NCBI GenBank assembly: GCA_009760855.2
Contig: WPIO01000047.1
Location: 2,868,001-2,932,000, forward strand
From: Cristatella mucedo
Lineage: Eukaryota; Bryozoa; Phylactolaemata; Cristatellidae
Reading direction: 5' to 3'
DNA length: 64,000 nt
A program made the position numbers and the translations under genes. A model generated the notes under the pieces. That model did no database searches and was not told the DNA's origin. It saw only the letters and a list, made by a program, of their open reading frames with translations. Shown piece by piece: positions 51,764-63,385 of this stretch. Within the stretch, counting starts at the first letter, position 1; each line of letters begins with the position of its first letter.

Positions 51764-54700
51764 GTAAGCCCAAAAACTGATGACAGAAACTTATATGAGC
51801 CGGCATATATTTAGCCGAAGTCAGACTGCAAGATTCTGGTGTGCTGACTATGTACGGCTAGCTGCTTGAGCCTAGAGCAACAACCCGTGTCTTGGTGGCT
51901 ACGCTGCTGTTCCTAACAGGACGAGTGTATATGCTTTTAGTCGCATTCAGAATTGCATCCGTTTTCGCGAGCGTCTCATAATCCTCAGCGGTGATCCTAG
52001 TAATTTGTACATTTAATTCAGTATCGTTTGCGAAGCTATTCCAAATGATACTACGGTTCCAAAGGTTAAAATTAGCACCCATACTATCGCTGTCGGGCGC
52101 TGGTAGAAGATTTGTTCGCAATGTAAGCAGTCGCCCCGAATCGCATGGCTCATTGGCTTTAGATCTTAGTTCTCCGTGCCTGCTCAATGATCTCCACTAG
52201 TTAATAGTCCATTTAGACATGAGACACGGATAAGTGTGATTCAGAAATTAGAATGGTTAACGCTCTTGATCAGCTCTGCCAGCATATGTACTGCTGAATC
52301 TGCAGGAAAGCTAGGTGTCCTGTTCCAAAATGTCATTCATTAGACGACCACATCAGCTCCACTGCCGTCTGCTTACTTTCAGCTAGATTACATTGCTGAA
52401 ATTTGAGCTTGTTTAGACAGGCACATCACATCTGGTCCGTGCATTTGTGACATCCCATTACGACTTCTGTAACTCCTGCTTGCTAGTCTACCGGCTTGTG
52501 CAACCAGGCGCTTACAGCTTGTACCAAACTCTTTAGCTAGGCTTGTCTGTCGTGAGCTTCGCAGTTGCCACATGACACCACTTGTCGCCGACCTGCACTG
52601 GCTTCCAGTCAAGCAACGCATCGACTTCAAGGATCCATCACTCAATTTTAGATCTCTTCACTCTTTAGCTCCAGCCTGTCTATGGGGTCTGCTCCCGCAC
52701 CAGGGTAAGCTGTGCACCACTTGCTTTTCGGAACCTAGTCTTCACCTATACCTCTTACGAACCTCAAATCCTCTGGAGACCGTGCCTTTAGTTCATATGC
52801 CGCCAAAGCCGGAACTCACTTCCGACTTATGTCACGACGTCCCCTGACTTGACCTCGTTTAAAAAAGAAACTAAAAACGCATTTTTATCACAGCATTTAT
52901 TGTGTCCACGTGATTCGTCCTTTGTGTGCTTATGCAAGCTGACACTGTACATGTGCATGCTGCCACTAACCATATTTGCATGCTGACACTGTACATGTCA
53001 CCTCTAACCCTGTTATGCTTTTTTATTGAGCATGTTACCACTATTCATTCGATCGTGCTTCTTTTACAGTAAATGTAAAGTAACCTAGAAGGAGATTGAG
53101 TTTTCTTAGGGCACTATAACAAATGCTTCATTATTATGATTATTATTTGCTATAACTCGACTTGATGCTATATAGCAAGCGGTGCTAAACCGTGCGAGGC
53201 TGTGCCATGCTTCACTTTTCCTTTGTCAGCTTGCAACTTCACTCCTGGCTGTGGCCATTAGCGGGAGAGTTTTTTCGTGTTCGTTGATTAAAGACTGTCT
53301 TTTTTAATGAAAGTAAAGCAACATTGGCTGAGAGAGAGGTGTCGGGGCTTTTTCGGGCAAATTTTCCACTGCGTGATTTTTACTGCAGTTATCTCGATTG
53401 CCTCCTTTCAGTCGCCCTGAATGCATCGAATTGAGTCCCTGTCCACTTTTCTTGGCTTGTTCTCTGCTTGCTCCGAGAAAGCCAAACTTGACATATTGAA
53501 ATGAATTATCCGTTATACAAGTGTGGTAAGCTTTTAATACATGTGGCATAACAAAGCTGTGTGAAACTATAAATGCATGCATGTCTTCGGTAAGGTGTTC
53601 ACTCTTAACTACCGTAGTCGTGAGTTTGAGTCCTTTAGCAGGACAATTATGTATTTTTCCCTGCAAGCTAGGGTGATCGTTGGTTTGACCCAGTGGTTAA
53701 GGTGCTCGCCCCGACCAAGGTCTGACCTAGGTCGTGGGCTCGAGCCCCGTGGCATATGTGAATCGCCTGAATAGAGATTAAGTTCTCTTAGGGCGCTATT
53801 TAAATGAATTATATTTACTGTCTGGTGATGATAATAATAATACGGGTGCTCTGATATGGTTTGCTGCTAAATACCTCGGTGATTCAGGGTTTCAACTCTT
53901 ATTTCTCTCAAAGTAAGAAATATAAATCTATGGGATTTCAAATATGGCATAAATGTTACATAGTCGGAGACCACCCCACTGTGTCATCTTACTCGAGCCA
54001 CAAAATGACAGCTTTCCATTGAAAGGGGTTGTTCAGTATAATTAGTTTTTGTTGACATTGCACATGAATGTTGTATTTGATTTTTGTTTGGACTTGCCAT
54101 TAGTGTGCGCGTGGATGAATGAGAAGCATTATTGTTCGTTCAGACTATTTACTTTATTCAGACATTATATATATCGTACACTCTGAGGCAATCCAGTGCC
54201 AATAGAACTAGTTATATCGTTAGCATGCAAAGTTATGTATGTGTCCATGTGTGAGTTTTTAGGTGGGTCTATACATAGCTTTCACTAATTTGTTTTAAAG
54301 GGGTCTGTGACTTCTAAAAGATTGAGAACCACTGCTCTGAAACTAGACGGTCTTGTGCATTCGAGCTTTCTTACTGATGTGGCTCCAAGTATTACCCATT
54401 CCTCTCGACGTAGCATTTTATATGAAAATAACATATAATAAAATCCAAGTTCATATTTTATTTCTTTCTATTTGCCCACTTTAATCTTACCTACTGCAGG
54501 ATCCCTAATACGTTGTTCTCAGCTGTCATGTTAATGTACCTGTGAACGTTGCACACAATCTGACCTAGTCATCATTATGTACTCCTGATTGTTTATCTTG
54601 GCGATTACTATTGCAATTAATGCTGGTTGTTCAGTGTCTGTTTTGCAAATTAAGGTCGAACTGTTTACTTTAGTTTCCTATCACCAAGAAAGAATACGGG

Positions 54701-57700
54701 GCAATCACGTGCGTGAGCTTCAGTCCGGTCGAACCATACTGCTATGCAGTCACCAATTCGTCAAGAGTAAGTGTTGGCACCTTGCTACTACTTTGCTTAA
54801 GTAATAAAAATGTTGTGTCATATGTACATTATCAGTATAAATAACAGTGGTTGTAATGATATTCACTGATACACTTCCCCCAAAAGTATATTTGCACCTG
54901 CTACTAGCACACTATTTTATTCAAAAACACTGGATTTAGATCGGATCTAGTTCTGTAGCAGTTTTTTCTTATTCAGAGAAGATAACTATATAATTACGTG
55001 TAATTTATTCGGTTGGCACCATGATTTTTTATAACTTTTTACAAGTCGTGGCTTTGGCTTGGCCTCTGCATGACCTCAAATGGCTCCATGCTGTTGTCCC
55101 GGGGTTCGTGAAAAACTGATTAGCTACCTAAGTAGTGTGCTTTGGATCGGTGTCATGCTGCCAACAGAAATCGATCCCATGAAGAGCCTAAGTAGATGAC
55201 TAGCCAACATTCTGCCAAATGTTGAGCTAGACAGATTCAAGATTCCTTGAATTCTGTGCTGGCAGTTATAAAGCAACTCCACACCATTACACTTCTGCTA
55301 CCGAATTTCACGGTCTTTTGCAGACAATGATAACCTATGCTTCATCCATTTGCTGGTGAACGTCCTTCCTCTTCTTATCGCTGGCAAAGCGATTTAAAGT
55401 TGGGTTCATCAGTCCACAGCATTCTGCTCCCCTGTGCAGCTGTCAGGTGCTGGTATTAGTGAGCAAAATTTAGCCCAGCTCTTTTGTGCTGCTCACTCTT
55501 CTGCTGCCGACTATGGCTCATCCTTTTCAATAGTCCTGAGCTGCTCATTCCATGCTACTCACTACCTCAACTGCTCTCCTGAATCTGCTATGCTTCCCAC
55601 TTTCTCTTCGTTGCGTGAGACGAAGTCTGTTGGCTACCAAAAGCCGCTTAGGCTGTGGATGCGCTATACAAAATTCTCTTCCGTAACGCCCACATATTCT
55701 TTATGACTTATGATTTATTCTATATGTGGAGTTACAGACGGAGATACAACAACAACAGTCAACAACGGTGGGAACTTAGCCACCCATGCAGTTAGTCCTT
55801 GTTCGTTAAGCAATCTAATCACGGTATTTTGCCTTACGACTGTCCCGATTGCTAGGCAGAAATTCGAATGGTGTATTTTAGCTGTGGCAAACTGTCATTC
55901 AGAGCTATGGAGCAGGTCCTCCTTCGGGAAGTTACACGAGGGCAACCTGGGCAGGGCAGTGCCTCTGTGCTACCATTGTTATGGGACGTGACAGCCCAGT
56001 AGTTAAGGTGCTCGCTTTTCACGACAGAGGTTGTGGATTCCAATCCTGCAGTAGGCTATCCTTTATTGCTAACTGCAAGCATTGGTGATAGACGTCAAGG
56101 CTCTTCTGCCACAATGCAAATGAAGCTATTAAATCAGCAATATTATTTTGCCATATGTTTCCTAATGTTCCAAACAGTGCCTTCTGAGATCTTCAGCTGT
56201 CTTGCGATTTCTTCTTTTGAATGGCCATCTCTGCAGGGATGACATCGAAACCACTCTTGGTACCTTCGGAAAGCTGTGCAACTGGCCTTATGTTCTTATG
56301 GTATACCAAACATCGGTGTGGCAGGGGCTGGCCTCAACAGATCACGGAGGCATCCGAGTACCTTAACATATCATTGGCCGAGGGATCGTAGGTCGAAACA
56401 GGTCGAAAATTGGTTCTGCTGGATGACCTCCGAGTGTATGGTTAATAGTCACGTGACTGCACGTGGCTATCGTTTGCCTGCAAATGCAGTTACTCACCAA
56501 GCCGAGCATAGCATACAGTGGCTAAGGTCGACTGTATTGAGATTGTTGCAATATAATAAGGTGTATAGCATAATGACACTATAATACAGGTATTAGCAAC
56601 AACTAAACTCAGATCAGTGGACCAGGAGTGTTGAAACTTTCAAGAGGGCAGTACATATTCAACCTGGGGTTTTGCTTCATGCTGGACTTAAGTTGGATAG
56701 ATTTTTCAATAAAAACCGAAATTTGATGTGATGCAATGTGTCACTGGGTCATTATATAACTTTGATTTAGGCTATAAAAGAATAGTACTTAAATCACATC
56801 AGTTTATGTCCTGTTGGCATTATCCAAGGTATGGGTTTGTAAGGATATCAAAAATGGTAGTACCTGTGTGCATCAAATGTGTATTGTATATCTTTCTTTG
56901 TGTGTTGTGTGTGTGTGTGTAATATATATATATATATATATATATATGCAACTCATGATAGCTTTAAGCATATCAAGTGTTATTTAGCACAGCCTTTTAA
57001 ACTACTCTTAACCATCTCTTTGAATTAGCCTCGGCCAAGGAATTTACACAAGATCATCTAAGACTACCTTGATCTATGGTTGTTTTGGTTCGGCACAAAG
57101 TTGGACGGTGTAAATGTAGATTTAGCCCGGACTGTTTGCCTGTGAGTTGATGCCACTATGCCATAATCGGAAGCACACAGCATAGTGTCCACTTATTTTT
57201 TGTCACTAGTGTGTGTCCGTGAGTGTAAATGGAGCCCTAATCGCGCCCCACCGATTGCTAGGTTTAGCAGCCTAGATGTAGCTTTTAAGAGGCACAGTCG
57301 GCGTTGTACAGCCTGAGAAAGGCAGTTCGGAATGACATTTGACGAACTTTCTTATCTTTGCTCGAGAAGTTCTTTCAGCACTCAGGGTGCCGACGGCCTG
57401 TGGTAGCCCTTTATTTTAAAATTATTTCTTTACTTGCATCCACCACTGGAGGCCATAGTACAAAATTCTTTTTCGGCATCCAGTCCCATGCAGAGGCTTC
57501 CAATCGCTCAAATAATTGCAGAATTTAGTAAAAATTGCTATAATGAGCTCAGTTATGGAGTAGCCATTAACGGTTTTCTATTCATACCTGTACTTGTGGG
57601 GCTGGCATCTTTGATATTAAGTATAACTAATTATAATTCCTAGCTGATTAAACAGCCTCTTTTTGTATAGCGACAGAAGAGCCTTTACGGCTATCACCAC

Positions 57701-60700
57701 CACTTGCAGTGGCGATAAAGAATCGCCCAGTGCAGGAATCGAACCCGGGACCGAGGTCGTGAAAGCAGCCGCCTTACTTAGTGTGCCATCACGGCTATGT
57801 CAGGCCCCTCTGCTTCTTTATTTTTTTCTTTAGCATGCTGGCTTAAGCATGATAACTGTTTTATTTTGCATCCTTGATACCTTACATGTCACTATCCCTT
57901 GTGTCATTGGCAGAGCCAGAGGGGTGGCATTTGCCCCTCCCCCACATCCGGACAATGACCTATGTTGTCCCAATTCCATTGCAGCCCTCACCGTCACCTA
58001 ACGATGAAATTGTGTCTTTTAATTCCACTCGATGAGTAACCGCCAAGCTCGTGTCGAATAAGCACTAGATATTACGCTTTGATTTTTATTGATTGTAGTT
58101 CTAGCCCTGCCTACATTAAAGTCTTGCAAGTTTTGCCCTATGTATAAACATTTTAAAGGTCTTCCCCGTCTCAAATTAAAATCCTGGTCCTGCCACTGCC
58201 TTGGTTACTGGTTTTCTTGCAATGGGTTGCAAAGTGCCTTGGCAGATTAAGTTCTTTTGGGGTGCTATCCACGGGTTCGACGAATTACCACAATCCACTC
58301 TAATTAGGGTAGCAACGACCAGACGTAAGCTCTGCTGAGTTCAAATTTTGCGACGATATTGTAGTACGCGTTCGAATTTATCTATCCACAAAATTCCATG
58401 CCGCTGCACGCACGATTACTTATGGAAATGATCTTTGACGCCGGACGCCTGTACCGAAATCCATTCTAGGTCTCGTCAAATCCACCCCAAATCTGCTGCG
58501 AATAGCTCCAAAAAGTCTGAAATATCAAACTAAGCTACATGTACAATTTACCCGGAAAATTTCGCGCTTAAGCGTTTCACGAAGTCCACCGAAATAAGAT
58601 GGCAGTGGCCCAGGTCAGTACCGCATTCCACCATGCAGCGAAAAAATCCTGATCGAAAAGCTCCTTTTTTGATTGCATATGACAGCACATTGTGCGACAA
58701 TTGCGTTAACAAAGTTTCACTTGCATTGGCACGGCCGTTCTCGTGCAATGCACTGCAATCGACTGCAGTAGCCCGGGCCAATACTGCAATCCACAGAATC
58801 CACCTCATAAAAAATCGAAATACATTGCGCAGAGCTCCAGTTTGTATTGCATATTAAAGTGTGCCGTGCTGGGTGCACAGCCAAATAAAATAATAAAATA
58901 AAAAAAAATGGTGCGACCTCTCACTGTGGCAATGGGCGGCAATCGCCTGAAATGAGATGGAAAACTACCGAAATCCGCTCTATTCCAGTGCAAATCATCC
59001 TCAAATCGCCGTGGTGAAGCTCTAATGGACATTGCATATAGGACTAAACTCAGTTCAAAGTGCACCCACAAAATTTCGCTCTATTGTGCACACACGTTCT
59101 CATGCAATGAATTGCAATCGACTGCAACGGTCCGGCCCTATACCGAAATCCACCCCAATCCCACGAAATCCGCTGCAGTCCACATACACAGTACGCGTGC
59201 ACCGGAAGCTCTAATTATGATTGCAAGCTGGTCTACTCTTCGGTTATTGTGTACTTGCATAACTTCACTGTAATTGCCTCGGCAATTCTGCAGCGATGCA
59301 CTGCAATCGACTGCAACAGCCTGGGCCAGTAAGTCAATGTACCGCAACCCGCCGAAAAACGACCAGAATGCGTACACTTTAGGCTCTAATAGTGATTGCA
59401 CGTTGCTCTAATTTTTGGTTATTGTGTAATCCCACAATTTCACTACAGTCGCCTCGATCATTCGGCAGTAATGCACTGCAATGGCCCGGGCGAGTACCTC
59501 AATTTACAGCAATCTGATGCAAAATGCCCTGAAATTGGTTTCGCAGTGCTTCAATTTTTAATGCATGTTACAAAGCACATTGGTTAAATTTAACCACACC
59601 ATTTTAAGCAATTGAGCTCGTTAAACCTCGAGCAATGCATGGCAATCAACGGCTCGGCTCGAAGCAGCAATCCACTACATTCCATGGCAAGTTGACTCTA
59701 AATTGGCTGCACAAAGTGCTGATTGTCATCGCATTTCACATTTCTTTGTGCTAAAAGTGAAATTGTAGGACTTTCAAGCTATTTTGCACGTTAATTGTCA
59801 ACAATACACGGCAATTGACAGCAACGGGAGGGACCAATAACAAAATCCGTGGCAAATCGATGAGAAATGGGCTGCACCAAGCATCAATTCTCATTCCACG
59901 TAACATCTCACTTCGTGCACACATACTTTCAACCAGCTTTAACCGTTCAATCTTGGGTTATGCATGGCAACAGACGGCAATGGCCCGGGCAAATACGGCA
60001 ATGCATTATGGTCCGTCACAAATCACTGAAAAGTGACTGGGCCAAGATCGAATATATCTTAACCTGTCACAGCCCACTGTGTTTAAATTGCAATCAAATC
60101 CTTTCAAGCAATCGCTCAGGTACAATAGCGAGCAAGGAACGGCAATTGACAGCAATGTCATGGGCCAATTCCCAGCGAATTGAAGAGAAATTGGCAGCGT
60201 GGAAGCCTCAATTGTCATTACATATAACATTCCGCTGCATCCAAAGTAAAACCGTGGAACTTTCAAGATGCTTTGTTTAGTAACTGTCAGCAATCAACAG
60301 CAATGGTAGGGGCCGATATCGAAATCCGTTGAAAATTGACAAGATAGGCTGCAATAAACTGCAACTCATTCCATGTAACATGTACCTGTGTTTGCGCATA
60401 GTTTTCACCCATTGTACGCATTCAATCGACGGCAATGGCCCGGGAAAATACACCAATCCATAAGGACATTTACAAATGCACCGACAGTTGCTGAAAGAAG
60501 CTCCAACTTTTCTTGCGTATTGCACCGCACTGCATTAAAAGTGCAGCCACATCCTTTTATACAATCGACAAAGGCACAATCGAGGGCAATGCACGGCAAT
60601 GGCCCGGTCTCTGCAGTAATCTGGTTCAAATTTGCTGGAAATTGGCTGTTTTGAGTTTGTAATTATCCTACTATGTAACGCTCATTGTGGGTGCACATGC

Positions 60701-62657
60701 TGTCCTTTTTTTGCGTTCAATCTTGGGCAATCCATGGCAATTGCCCGAGAGATTGCCCTGTGTTAAAAGTGCAACCGCGTCCTATCAACCAATCTTGAAC
60801 GTACATGCGAGGGCAGTGCACCACAATCTACAGCAACGGCCTGGGAAAATCTATTCGTTGTTAAGTGTACACTCTCAACTCAAGTCGTGAGACGTAGGGT
60901 AATGTGTCAAGCGACCGTTCCAGGTGAGAGAGACCTTGTGGTTAGCAGAAAAAACATGTCACCGGCCCTCGGCAGCCAGGTGTGGTGAGCATTAAAGTAC
61001 CTGATGGAGCTAAAATATCAGTGATAAGGCAAGAAGCAACATTAATTAGTAAAGCTTCAGGCTCGAACAGCTCTAGTGACGTTAAGGTGAAAATGATAGA
61101 CATTTATTTATCGTCCTCTGCCTGAGGGCTGTGGAGGAAGTTTCCAGAGGTTCGAACTTTCGGTTTGCAGGTCACTGCCAGGCCATTAGGGGCCTAGTCA
61201 GCCGGACAAAGATGCATATATAACCAAATGTTATTTTCTTGTAAATATGCCCCAACCGTCCCCCTCAGGAGTTACATATGCCTTTGTTCAGCATTCCTGT
61301 GAAACTTTCTCTGGTAAGGTTATTTTACAACAATAATAAAGCTTATAACACCCTGAGGGAACTGAATCAGTTTCAAGGCACTTTGCATAGGCTGAAAATG
61401 AAACGTATGTGTTGATAAGCAGCATTCACTCAGTACCAGGCGAGGACATTACAGTACATAAAGCTGGAACACTCCTGGCCCTGGAAATGTTTACTTTTAT
61501 ACATCCAACCTTGATTATATTTTGACAGTTTAAGCCAGCTGGCTGCAGCTGCTAGACCAGCATCTCTCAACCTGTGGGTCGAGGCCCCTTTGGGGGTCGA
61601 ATGACCCTTTCACAGGTGCCGACTAAGACCATCGGAAAACACTCATTTCCACATTTTGCACACAATAATTTTGTGGTTGAGGGTCGCCACAACACGAGGA
61701 ACTGTATTAAAGGGTTACAGTATTAGGAAGGTTGAGAACCACTATGCTAGACCAAGATCACTACTGTTAGTTTAAAGGCCGTGTATTATTTGCCTGTAAG
61801 ATATGTGGAACGGTGGGGTCAAGCGCTGCTGCTTCCGAAAAAACAAGGCACGGTGTAGTTGATTGGCAACTGGCTTCTCATTACCCTCCTCTCCTCCCAA
61901 CAGATGAGGGAGCGTACCGATGATAACATGCAAAATTGCTTTCTCATATGCACCTAAAGGGCTTTTCACATGGCCATAGTGTATACAGGGAAGAGCAGAT
62001 GTGTCTTTAGTGTTAGATGTCATCAAGTCAGGTCATGTAGTGAGGTCGGATAGCTGTGAGAGCCATCTTTAGGTGCATAGAAACCAATACTAATATTTTG
62101 TTGAGGAAAATCACAACACAATTCATTTGCTAGTGGGAGTACTTGCCAACGGTTCCCCACTCGCTTTTTTTTGTGAGCAGGCAAGACACTGAATTAAGTA
62201 AAGTTTTGTGATGAGTTAATAGTTCGGCACGGTGGTAATATGAAGTCTAAGAATTTCGAAGACCCATATGTATGTCCATTAATATCTGGATGTGCATTAA
62301 TTGTAGTTTGTTGTGCTTAGTTAACACCTGCAGCTCCTCAAGTCGTGTTACATATTGGTGGAAGGTGGCCTATACCCATTGTCAGGCACCTTACTCTGTG
62401 TGCTTTCCTATTCGTAGCGTGCAATAAATTGTCACAGTTGGTTTGCAGGTTAGTTATGTCTTATCATTCAGGTACAGGTCTACAGTTGTCAAACTCATAA
62501 GCCAGAAAAGACCATCTCCAAGTTTCGAGAGGCTGCTTATAGTGGTCGTTTTCGTTGTGATGGACGCCTCCTTGTTGCTGGTGGTGATGACGGCCTTGTC
62601 AAAACGTTTGACGTATCAACAAAGTCACAGCTGCGTACGTTTAAGGGTCATGCCAAG
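51671..62657 (+). CDS. UTP15: UTP15, small-subunit processome WD40 protein, 3' partial
   Basis: UTP15 is a nucleolar WD40-repeat protein of the U3 snoRNP (UTP-A/t-UTP) complex, needed for pre-rRNA transcription and 18S processing. Three coding exons are visible: 51671-51763, 54674-54766 and 62472-62657. Together they give about 124 residues matching the N-terminus of animal UTP15: an initial stretch ending TPDVLYWKDFE (human has TQDTLYWNNYK), then EYGAITCVSFSP and YCYAVTNSSR, then VQVYSCQTHKPEKTISKF, FRCDGRLLVAGGDDG and LRTFKGHAK. The start is the ATG of MAAAAFKKV, which directly follows an in-frame-free upstream region. Splice phases are 0, 0 and 2. The remaining WD repeats and the C-terminal domain must lie beyond position 64000. 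The introns are long (2.9 and 7.7 kb) and repeat-filled. Confidence 0.9.
52213..53150 (+). mobile_element. LINE A copy, 5'-truncated
   Basis: In UTP15 intron 1. Reads HMTPLVADLHWLPVKQRIDF in frame after several breaks, and ends GAAGGAGATTGAGTTTTCTT with a degenerate ATT tail. Confidence 0.8.
53676..53815 (+). mobile_element. SINE2 copy, best preserved
   Basis: Plus strand, in UTP15 intron 1. The A-box region reads GACCCAGTGGTTAAGGTG, the B box GTGGGCTCGAGCCCCGTGG, and the tail GAATAGAGATTAAGTTCTCT then TAGGGCGCTATTTAAATG. This copy serves as a reference for the family. Confidence 0.82.
54297..54337 (+). mobile_element. hAT 3' terminus fragment
   Basis: AAGGGGTCTGTGACTTCTAA then AAGATTGAGAACCACTG resembles the right end of a hAT-Charlie element of a different subfamily from the two 187-bp copies. 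No left end seen. Confidence 0.4.
54674..54766 (+). CDS. UTP15: UTP15 exon 2 (start of WD40 propeller)
   Basis: Exactly 31 codons between tttag and gtaagt: FPITKKEYGAITCVSFSP, then YCYAVTNSSR. It aligns with the human segment around KEFGAVSKVDFSP and YAVTASSR. Phase 0 on both sides fits exons 1 and 3. Confidence 0.88.
55495..55770 (+). mobile_element. LINE B 3' fragment inserted in a Tc1 relic
   Basis: GCTGCCGACTATGGCTCATC to AGCCGCTTAGGCTGTGGATG, then GAGTTACAGACGGAGATACA and a CAACAA tail: the 3' end of LINE B. Tc1 sequence flanks it on both sides. Confidence 0.8.
55988..56135 (+). mobile_element. SINE1 copy inserted in a Tc1 relic
   Basis: Plus strand: CAGCCCAGTAGTTAAGGTGC head, CTTTTCACGACAGAGGTTGT, GATTCCAATCC B box, then TTGGTGATAGACGTCAAGGC and TCTTCTGCCACAATGCAAA. 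Transposase-like sequence continues on both sides. Confidence 0.7.
56411..57639. other. UTP15 intron 2 segment, mostly unassigned
   Basis: Apart from the GT/AT microsatellite I recognise nothing between the Tc1 relic and the SINE1 at 57640. Confidence 0.4.
56899..56948. repeat. GT then AT microsatellite
   Basis: Short GT repeat followed by about 28 bp of AT, in UTP15 intron 2. Confidence 0.85.
57640..57800 (-). mobile_element. SINE1 copy
   Basis: Near-identical layout to the copy at 50560-50735 on the minus strand, with a GAATCGAACCCGGGACC complement of the B box. Confidence 0.8.
57905..58198 (+). mobile_element. MITE of the same family, copy 3
   Basis: Runs from CATTGGCAGAGCCAGAGGGG to AAATCCTGGTCCTGCCACTG. 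Flanks ccttgtgt / ccttggtt match at 6 of 8 bases, which would fit an 8-bp (hAT-type) duplication that has decayed. Confidence 0.6.
58340..60870 (+). repeat. Degenerate tandem array, about 15 units, period near 165 bp
   Basis: A GC-rich core (GCAATCGACTGCAA, then GGCCCGGGCCA, then TAC-GCAATCCAC) recurs at roughly 58600, 58752, 58926, 59111, 59300, 59475, 59639, 59808, 59964, 60139, 60287, 60430, 60591, 60733 and 60820, with GCTGCxxAGCTC and TTGCATxT blocks in between. Spacing is mostly 142-190 bp and shorter near the 3' end. Units are heavily diverged. It fills the middle of UTP15 intron 2. No coding potential. Confidence 0.8.
61328..61405 (-). mobile_element. LINE A 3' tail fragment
   Basis: ATAATAAAGC, TATAACACCCTGAGGGAACT, GAATCAGTTTCAAGGCACTT on the complement of the LINE A end. 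Confidence 0.5.
61558..61744 (+). mobile_element. SPIN/URR1-like nonautonomous hAT transposon, copy 2
   Basis: Also 187 bp: CAGCATCTCTCAACCTGTGG to AGGTTGAGAACCACTA, with a perfect 8-bp target duplication tgctagac on both sides. Shares AGACCATCGGAAAACAC and the CACACAATA block with copy 1. In UTP15 intron 2. Confidence 0.88.
62472..62657 (+). CDS. UTP15: UTP15 exon 3 (WD40 repeats 1-2)
   Basis: Opens after ttcag with VQVYSCQTHKPEKTISKFRE, continues YSGRFRCDGRLLVAGGDDG and ends LRTFKGHA-, then a GTGAGT donor in phase 2. FDVSTKSQLRTFKGH is a typical WD-repeat D strand plus GH turn. The next exon is not in the window. Confidence 0.9.
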
Positions 62658-63240
62658 TGAGTCCTAGCAAGTTACCAATCTCCTTGTGCCCTAAATATTT
62701 ATGTATTTTTTTATTTCTTTCCAAGGTTTGGGATTCAGATGTCTTTCTCTTCTTGTTTATAGTTATTTTTTAGAATAGATTGCATATTTGCACTGATGTG
62801 AGTGCATCTTGCTTTGCAGCTTCACCAACATAATGTGCAGCCCCGAGTTAAACGTCCCCTAGCAACATTAGATATGGTATATACTCGAATGCAGGATTTC
62901 AGTTACTTGTATGTAAAAGCCTTAGCCTGTTTGTTCGGCACTCCTGTGACCAGTGCCATGTTCTGTGGGACAGCTCAGGGAGGCTGTTCCATAGGTGCCA
63001 ATTAGAGTTTCTAGTTACTGTTTAATAGTAACAGTATAACAGCTTTTTTATCCCAAATTAAAAGAAAATGGTAAACAGCTGCTTTTCTAACTGAAGCTCC
63101 AACGTTCGTTGTGGATATAAAATATGTTTAAAAAAAAAAAAAATTAAAAAAAATTTGATTCTGTCAGTTATTTATTATTGTGATTTTATCAAGTTAGCCA
63201 AAAACTAAAATTAAAGTGTAATTTTGTAAGCAACCAATAG
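62658..63240 (+). other. Start of UTP15 intron 3
   Basis: AT-rich intron with an A-run near 63129. A possible acceptor at 62820 opens only a short frame that reaches a stop after about 14 codons and does not resemble UTP15, so I do not call an exon there. Confidence 0.45.
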
Positions 63241-63244
63241 GATG

Positions 63245-63282
63245 ATAATAATAATAATGATGCACTTGATAAAGTGCCCTCT
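63245..63282 (-). mobile_element. LINE A 3' tail fragment
   Basis: ATAATAATAATAATGATGCA, CTTGATAAAGTGCCCTC is the complement of the LINE A terminus, only 38 bp, joined directly to a SINE1. Confidence 0.6.
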
Positions 63283-63283
63283 T

Positions 63284-63385
63284 TGGTGAGCCGTGATGGC
63301 ACACTAGGTAAGGCGGTTGCTTTCACGACCTCGGTCCCGAGGTGACTTCAGATCCTCATGAGCGGCTATAGTAGTTTTAAACTAA
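63284..63385 (+). mobile_element. SINE1 copy, 3'-truncated, joined to a LINE A tail
   Basis: Starts GTGAGCCGTGATGGCACACT directly after a minus-strand LINE A tail (63245-63282) and loses similarity soon after CGGTCCCGAGGTGAC. Confidence 0.7.

Larger units (their letters stand above)
55060..56410 (-). pseudogene. Tc1-like transposase relic, interrupted by LINE B and SINE1
   Basis: Minus strand. From its 5' side: a helix-turn-helix-like segment (HSKEEIARQLKISEGTVWNI at about 56170-56245), SINE1 interruption, a GCPRVTSRRRT basic linker and TVRQNTVIRLLNEQGLTAWV, LINE B interruption, then LWTDEPNF at about 55400 and WQHDTDPKHTT at about 55140. DE and DPKHT are the DDE catalytic landmarks of Tc1/mariner transposases. 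Many stops and frameshifts make it inactive. Terminal inverted repeats were not resolved. It lies in UTP15 intron 2, opposite strand. Confidence 0.8.

Noticed and set aside
62821-62870. Possible UTP15 exon 4 after the acceptor at 62820
   Set aside because: In the required phase it reads NFTNIMCSPELNVP then a stop and does not match the next UTP15 WD repeat; the real exon is probably outside the window.
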